DNA from: Labilithrix sp.
GTDB taxonomy: Bacteria; Myxococcota; Polyangia; Polyangiales; Polyangiaceae
Length of the DNA: 16,456 bases
NCBI GenBank assembly: GCA_028287035.1
Contig: JAQBQL010000149.1
Coordinates: 1-16,456 of the forward strand
Reading direction: 5' to 3'
In this document: piece by piece, positions 12,694 to 16,456 of the stretch
How positions within the stretch are numbered: position 1 is the first letter of the stretch
Layout of the letters: every line of letters starts with the position of its first letter
Notes under the pieces: model-generated
What the model was told of the DNA's origin: nothing
Databases searched by the model: none
The model's input: only the letters and a program-made list of their open reading frames with translations
Program-made: the position numbers and the translations under genes

Positions 12694-14036
12694 TCGCCGC
12701 CTTCCTTCTTCTCGGCCGCGGTCTTGCTCGACGCGGTGTCGCCCGAGGCCGGCATCGTGACGTTCGGCACCTTCTGCTCGGCGAAGTAGGCGCGGAGCAC
12801 CTCGCGCGCGAGCACGTTGGCCTTGATGGTCCAGGTCGGCCGGTTGACGACGAGCACCCCGATCGCGACCTGACGCGGGGCCGTCTCGCCCTCGACCACC
12901 GCCACCGCGCGGCTCGGCGCGAACCCGGTGAACCACGTGTAGAACCGGGAATTCCCGTTGTCGGTGAGCGTGCCGGTCTTGCCGGCGACCGTCACGTTGG
13001 GCAGGAACGGCTGACCCTTCGGATCGTGGAACGCCCGGTAGGACGTGCCGTCGCTGACCGTCGACTCCATCATCGTCGTCACCTGCTCGGCGGTCGACGG
13101 ACGGAGCACCCGCTTCTGCGCGAGCCCGGTCTGCGCGGTGTGCACGATCTTGCCGGCGTCGTCCGAGACCTCGCTCACGAGCACCGGCCGGACGGGCTCG
13201 CCGCCCCGCGCCATCGTCGCGCTGAGCCACGCCGCATGCAGCGGCGACAGCGTCGTGTTCCAGAAGCCCGCCGCGGTGCGCGCGAAGCCGAGGGTGTCCT
13301 CGGGGAAGCGCTCGGCGCTCGGCTGCACCGGCACGTCGAAGGGCAGAGCGGCGCCGAAGCCGAGGAGCTTCGCCTGCGCCTCGAGGCTGGCCGGCTTGAG
13401 GTGGTTCAGCGCGAGCCGCGCGAACACGGTGTTGATGCTGCGCCCCATCGCGCCGCCGAGCGTCGTGCACCAGCGGTCGCGCTTCGGGTCGGCGACGAGG
13501 TCCTTGTCGGTGAGGCGCTGCTCGCCGCCCGAGTAACACTGGCGTTGATCGGCGGTCATGCCCGCGTGCTCGACGAGCGCCGAGGCGGTGATGATCTTGA
13601 AGACGCTCGCCGCGGGCGCGGTCGCCTCCACCGCGAGATCACGGGGCGGCGCGTTCTCGAGGTGGCTCGCGTAGACGAGGATCTTCCCGCTCTGCACGTC
13701 CATGAGGACGACCGACGCCTCGGGCACGTGATGCGTCGACATCACGCGGTCGGCGACCTTCTGCAGCACGGGGTCGACGGTCAGATGCGCGGTCCGCTTC
13801 TCGGCAAGGGGCGCAGTGACGCCGCCCTCACCGGTGCTGAGCTTCGTCAGATCGAGGCCGGCGAGGAGCGGCGCCGGCGGAGCGGTCGCCGCCGCAGGCA
13901 GGTTGCCGAGCACGCGCGTGATCGACGGCAGCGGGCCCTGGGGCACTCCCTCGGCGTGGCTCCCGGACCGGCTGAGGACGTACGCTCCAACCACGAGCGG
14001 TACGCCCACGCCGGCGGCTATCCACCTGCGTCGCAT
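12642..14036 (-). CDS. penicillin-binding protein, transpeptidase domain only
   Basis: A 464-residue membrane-anchored D,D-transpeptidase-like protein that would cross-link peptidoglycan in the periplasm. An N-terminal helix (residues 5-21) follows MRRRW, so the chain is exported and anchored. The acyl-serine motif is SVFK (144-147), the second motif SIN (200-202), and the third KTGT (353-356), all intact. No glycosyltransferase domain and no ordinary class B dimerisation domain is seen, only about 60 Pro/Ala-rich residues and a short stretch before [12 protein letters not shown] (85-96). Cys167 and Cys190 flank a loop and could form a disulfide. ATG 14036 is the natural start of the membrane helix; the frame runs on upstream but that part antisense-overlaps the methyltransferase gene. 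The C-terminal 17 codons lie antisense to the end of tdk. Confidence 0.9.
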   Translation of the reverse strand: MRRRWIAAGVGVPLVVGAYVLSRSGSHAEGVPQGPLPSITRVLGNLPAAATAPPAPLLAGLDLTKLSTGEGGVTAPLAEKRTAHLTVDPVLQKVADRVMSTHHVPEASVVLMDVQSGKILVYASHLENAPPRDLAVEATAPAASVFKIITASALVEHAGMTADQRQCYSGGEQRLTDKDLVADPKRDRWCTTLGGAMGRSINTVFARLALNHLKPASLEAQAKLLGFGAALPFDVPVQPSAERFPEDTLGFARTAAGFWNTTLSPLHAAWLSATMARGGEPVRPVLVSEVSDDAGKIVHTAQTGLAQKRVLRPSTAEQVTTMMESTVSDGTSYRAFHDPKGQPFLPNVTVAGKTGTLTDNGNSRFYTWFTGFAPSRAVAVVEGETAPRQVAIGVLVVNRPTWTIKANVLAREVLRAYFAEQKVPNVTMPASGDTASSKTAAEKKEGGDQPSTTPPTKHRRQRGS

Positions 14037-14100
14037 GGGCGCTGATGTGACATGGGGGGGATGGGCGGGCCAAGAAACCTCCCGGCCACGGCCCACGCGA

Positions 14101-14817
14101 TCACGGCTTCGTCCACTCCATGATGAGGAAGTACGGAGCCTTGAGGTAGCGCCGCACCTTCTCCGGGGGGCCGCCGTACGGCCTCGGCTCGGCGAAGTGG
14201 CGGAGCTGCAAGCCCGCATGGAGGAGCCCCTGCATGTACGTCTCGAGCGGGCGATGCCAGTTGGTGACGCTGACGGCGCGCCAGCTCACCTGCGCCGCGT
14301 GCTCGTCGAGGTAGCCGGCGTGCCGGTTTGCGCCGCGCGGTCGCCGTCCTCCGAACACCATGCCGGCGGTGGTGAAGCCAGTGAGGTTGGCGACGAGCAG
14401 CGCGCCGCCCGGACGGAGCACGCGCGCCATCTCGGTGAGCGCCGGGCCGAGCTGCGGGATGTCGATGAGCGAGAGGTAGCTCACCACGAGATCGAACGAC
14501 CCGTCCTCGAAGTCGAGCTGCTCCGCCACGCCGAGCCGGTAGTCGCCCGCGGGGTCGAGCGCGATGGCGCGGGCGAGGAGCGCCTCGGTGGGATCGATGC
14601 CCACCGTGCGGATGCCGAGCGGCTGCAGCATCCGGCAGAAGCGACCTTCGCCGCAGCCCACGTCGAGCGCGGAGGCCCAAGCGCCGAGCGCGACGCGTTC
14701 CATCATCGGCCGGTCGAGGACGAAGCGGCGGCCGAAGTCGCCCTCCTCTCCGAGCTCGGCGATCCAGGCGTCGGCAGACTCCTTCCATCCGTTCGAGCTC
14801 GCGGGCGGGGAAACCAT
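14101..14817 (-). CDS. class I SAM-dependent methyltransferase
   Basis: A 238-residue cytoplasmic methyltransferase of the Rossmann-type (Methyltransf_11/25, UbiE/UbiG-like). Motif I is LDVGCGEGRF (51-60), the acidic residue of motif II is Asp75 in GIDPT, motif post-II is FDLVVSYLSLIDI (108-120), and RVLRPGGALLV (132-142) is motif III. The N-terminal SADAWI..LGEEGDF.R (14-30) and the C-terminal PYFLIMEW are characteristic of a small-molecule subgroup. Substrate is not predictable. ATG 14817 has no visible ribosome binding site. It is followed by the transpeptidase gene 64 bases downstream on the same strand, and is divergent from the secreted HEAT-like gene, with an 86-base shared promoter region. 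Confidence 0.9.
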   Translation of the reverse strand: MVSPPASSNGWKESADAWIAELGEEGDFGRRFVLDRPMMERVALGAWASALDVGCGEGRFCRMLQPLGIRTVGIDPTEALLARAIALDPAGDYRLGVAEQLDFEDGSFDLVVSYLSLIDIPQLGPALTEMARVLRPGGALLVANLTGFTTAGMVFGGRRPRGANRHAGYLDEHAAQVSWRAVSVTNWHRPLETYMQGLLHAGLQLRHFAEPRPYGGPPEKVRRYLKAPYFLIMEWTKP

Positions 14818-14903
14818 CGCCGACGACGTACGCCAGCCGCTCGCCGGAAGGAGCCTTTTTGACGCCTGGCGTTTTGCCAGCGTGGACGATATCGAGGTGG
14901 TGC
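14818..14903. promoter_or_regulatory. divergent promoter region, methyltransferase / secreted protein
   Basis: Eighty-six bases between two outward genes. It is AT-richer than its surroundings, with TTTTTGACG (14856-14864; TTGACG is a good -35 for the rightward gene) and a 5-bp inverted repeat CTGGC-GTTTT-GCCAG (14866-14880). No strong -10 is seen at 17 bases; GACGAT (14885-14890) is the best, 20 bases away. GAGGTGG (14894-14900) is a good ribosome binding site for ATG 14904. Confidence 0.4.
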
Positions 14904-16456
14904 ATGAAGCAGCGCATCACGATGGGCCTCGCGTGGACGCTCGCGCTCGCGTGCGCGGCGCTGACGACGACCCGCGCCGCTCACGCCGACGCCGCCACGA
15001 AGCGCGTGCTGCCGGCGGGCGGAGGCCTCGATGCGGTGAGCCTCGAGATCGACGCGGGCGCCGGGATCGTCCGTCATCGCCGCTGCCGCGCCGCCGACTG
15101 CTCCGATCAGGGCCCCGCAAAGGAGCTGCCGATCGGCATGGACAAGGCGCGCCTCGATCGCGCGGCGACCACCATCGACGTCATCCCGATCGGCGACGGC
15201 CGGCAGGTCGCGCGCATCCGCATCCCCGACGCGCAGCGGAAGGACCTCGCGTTCGAGGCCATCTTCTCGGGCCAGAGCGACGAGCCCATCTTCGCCGGCC
15301 TCACCGGCTTCGTGCGCGGGGACGAGGGCGAGCGGAGCGGCAACGTGGTGCTCGTCTACGATCGTGACGACGCGAGCAAGTTCGTGATCGTCGCCGAGTC
15401 CCGCGAGGACACGCGCATCTGCGGCCAGGCCTCGACGCCGCTCGGCCCGCGCGGCGTCGAGCCGAGGACCATGACCCTGCGCGGCGCCACCCTGCACCGC
15501 CTCGACAAGAAGGCGCGCGACGCCGCGCAGCCCGTCGTGGCACGGGCGCGGAAGGAAGCGGCGGCCCCGCTCGCGCGCCTGCTCGTCGCGACGGGCGGCA
15601 GCGCGCCGGGCCCCGCGTCGCTCACCGACGGCAAGCTCGACACCGCCTGGAGCGAGACGCGCCCCGGTGACGGCCACGGCGAGTTCGCGACGCTGCGCGC
15701 GCCGTACGAGGTGCCGATCGTCTCGCTGGTGGTGACGGTCACGCCTCCGAAGCCGCGGGCCGAGGGCGCCGCGCCGCGCACGTTCTTCGTCGCCACCGAC
15801 GACAAGCTTTTCCAGATCACGATGCCCGAGGACGCGTGGACGAAGCCCGGCCAGGCCTACGACGTGCCCTTCCCCGAGCCGGTGAAGACGACGTGCCTGG
15901 CCGTGGTCCTCGACGAGGCCTACGCCCGCACCGGCGCCCCCGAGGTCACGCTCACCGAGGTCGCGGCGCTCTCGCGCTTCGACGCCGAGGGCGCGAAGCT
16001 CGCGGGGGTCGCGAAGGCGCTCGCGTCACCGCGCGGCGACGAAGCAGCCTCGCTCCTGAAGCGCGCCGGGGACGAGGGCCTCAGCGCGGTCGCCGCGGAG
16101 TACGCAGGCCTCGGGCCGAGCGGCCGCGCGCTCGCCATCGACGTGGCGGCGAGCGCGGGCGCGTGCGACGGCCCCGCGGCCGACCTCCTCGCGCAGGGGC
16201 TCGCCGATGCGGAGCCCGAGGTCCGCCGTCGTGCGCTAGGGCGGCTCGAGCGCTGCGGGAAGAACGCCGCGCCCGCGCTCGTGAAGGCGGTGAGGGGCGA
16301 GGACGAGCGCCGCCGGGCCGCCGCCGCCCCGCTCCTCGCCGCCGTCGCACCGAGCGTCGCGATCGAGCCGCTCGCCGGGCAGATGGGCAAGGGCGCGCCC
16401 GGGACGCGCCGCGCGGTCCGCGGCGCCTTCGCACGCGCCGCGAGCGGGGCCTCGCG
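14904..16456 (+). CDS. secreted protein with discoidin-like and HEAT-like regions, partial at right edge
   Basis: The first 517 codons of a gene that runs off the window. Residues 1-28 are a signal peptide (MKQR, a Leu/Ala core, AHA before the likely cut), so it is exported. Residues about 35-200 form a domain I do not recognise, with several cysteines (61, 66, 173). Residues 225-355 resemble a discoidin-like or NADase-type sugar-binding fold: ASLTDGKLDTAWSE (238-251), GDGHGEF (255-261), then strands up to LTEVAALSRFD. From about 375 onward alpha-helical, Ala/Leu/Arg-rich pairs with EPEVRRRALGRLERCG (437-452) look like HEAT repeats. GAGGTGG six bases upstream supports ATG 14904. It likely acts in the periplasm or at the cell surface as a binding scaffold. 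The C-terminus is not in the window. Confidence 0.85.
   Translation, partial: MKQRITMGLAWTLALACAALTTTRAAHADAATKRVLPAGGGLDAVSLEIDAGAGIVRHRRCRAADCSDQGPAKELPIGMDKARLDRAATTIDVIPIGDGRQVARIRIPDAQRKDLAFEAIFSGQSDEPIFAGLTGFVRGDEGERSGNVVLVYDRDDASKFVIVAESREDTRICGQASTPLGPRGVEPRTMTLRGATLHRLDKKARDAAQPVVARARKEAAAPLARLLVATGGSAPGPASLTDGKLDTAWSETRPGDGHGEFATLRAPYEVPIVSLVVTVTPPKPRAEGAAPRTFFVATDDKLFQITMPEDAWTKPGQAYDVPFPEPVKTTCLAVVLDEAYARTGAPEVTLTEVAALSRFDAEGAKLAGVAKALASPRGDEAASLLKRAGDEGLSAVAAEYAGLGPSGRALAIDVAASAGACDGPAADLLAQGLADAEPEVRRRALGRLERCGKNAAPALVKAVRGEDERRRAAAAPLLAAVAPSVAIEPLAGQMGKGAPGTRRAVRGAFARAASGAS

Noticed and set aside
14037..14219. Upstream extension of the transpeptidase reading frame
   Set aside because: It overlaps the methyltransferase gene on the same strand, is Arg/Ser-rich, and would put the membrane helix far from the N-terminus.

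Overview
The window is a very GC-rich stretch of bacterial chromosome with strong third-position G/C. A PilZ domain resembling the myxobacterial paralogous PilZ family, secreted HEAT-type and lipoprotein genes of myxobacterial character, and a GT-C mannosyltransferase-like gene suggest a myxobacterium (Myxococcota, Polyangia-like). That assignment is inferred from gene style; no rRNA or marker phylogeny was possible. No rRNA, tRNA, insertion sequence, phage gene or CRISPR array was seen.

Layout. At the left edge a possible gene start on the minus strand (1-78) follows a minus-strand membrane glycosyltransferase of GT39/GT-C type (139-1860). From 2071 to 10776 seven genes run on the plus strand: a DHH/DHHA1 phosphoesterase (NrnA-like), a formyltransferase-fold protein whose GTG start overlaps the preceding stop, a PilZ protein with a long Gln/Pro linker, an MBL-fold hydrolase, a large metalloprotease/beta-propeller/outer-membrane-barrel fusion, a small lipoprotein, and an AEC-family transporter. 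PilZ, MBL and the fusion protein are separated by only 5 and 8 bases and look like one operon. A minus-strand pair follows: a conserved-looking 82-residue protein (11011-11259) and a 61-residue, extremely basic H1-tail-like protein (10778-10963) whose stop lies one base from the transporter stop.

Between that divergent minus-strand pair and the plus-strand thymidine kinase gene (tdk, 12052-12693) lies about 790 bases without a convincing gene. It holds the most unusual object of the window: ten copies of a 17-bp core (AAGTCGTTCGGATCCCT) at about 55-bp spacing, four in one orientation and then six in the other, with a perfect 7-bp hairpin close to the axis of symmetry. The two halves share the core but have different spacer sequences, and the period cycles through all three reading frames, so the array acts as DNA or RNA rather than as protein.

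Rightwards, tdk overlaps a minus-strand penicillin-binding transpeptidase gene tail to tail by 52 bp. Behind it is a minus-strand SAM-dependent methyltransferase gene. At the right edge a divergent plus-strand gene for a secreted protein with a discoidin-like central region and HEAT-like repeats is cut by the window end. Much of the window is cell-envelope biology (glycosyltransferase, outer-membrane protease/barrel, lipoprotein, transporter, transpeptidase, secreted HEAT protein) mixed with nucleotide salvage and turnover (DHH phosphoesterase, tdk). Several genes lack a clear Shine-Dalgarno sequence and instead have a GCTANNNT-like box 7-14 bases before the start, compatible with short-leader or leaderless transcripts.
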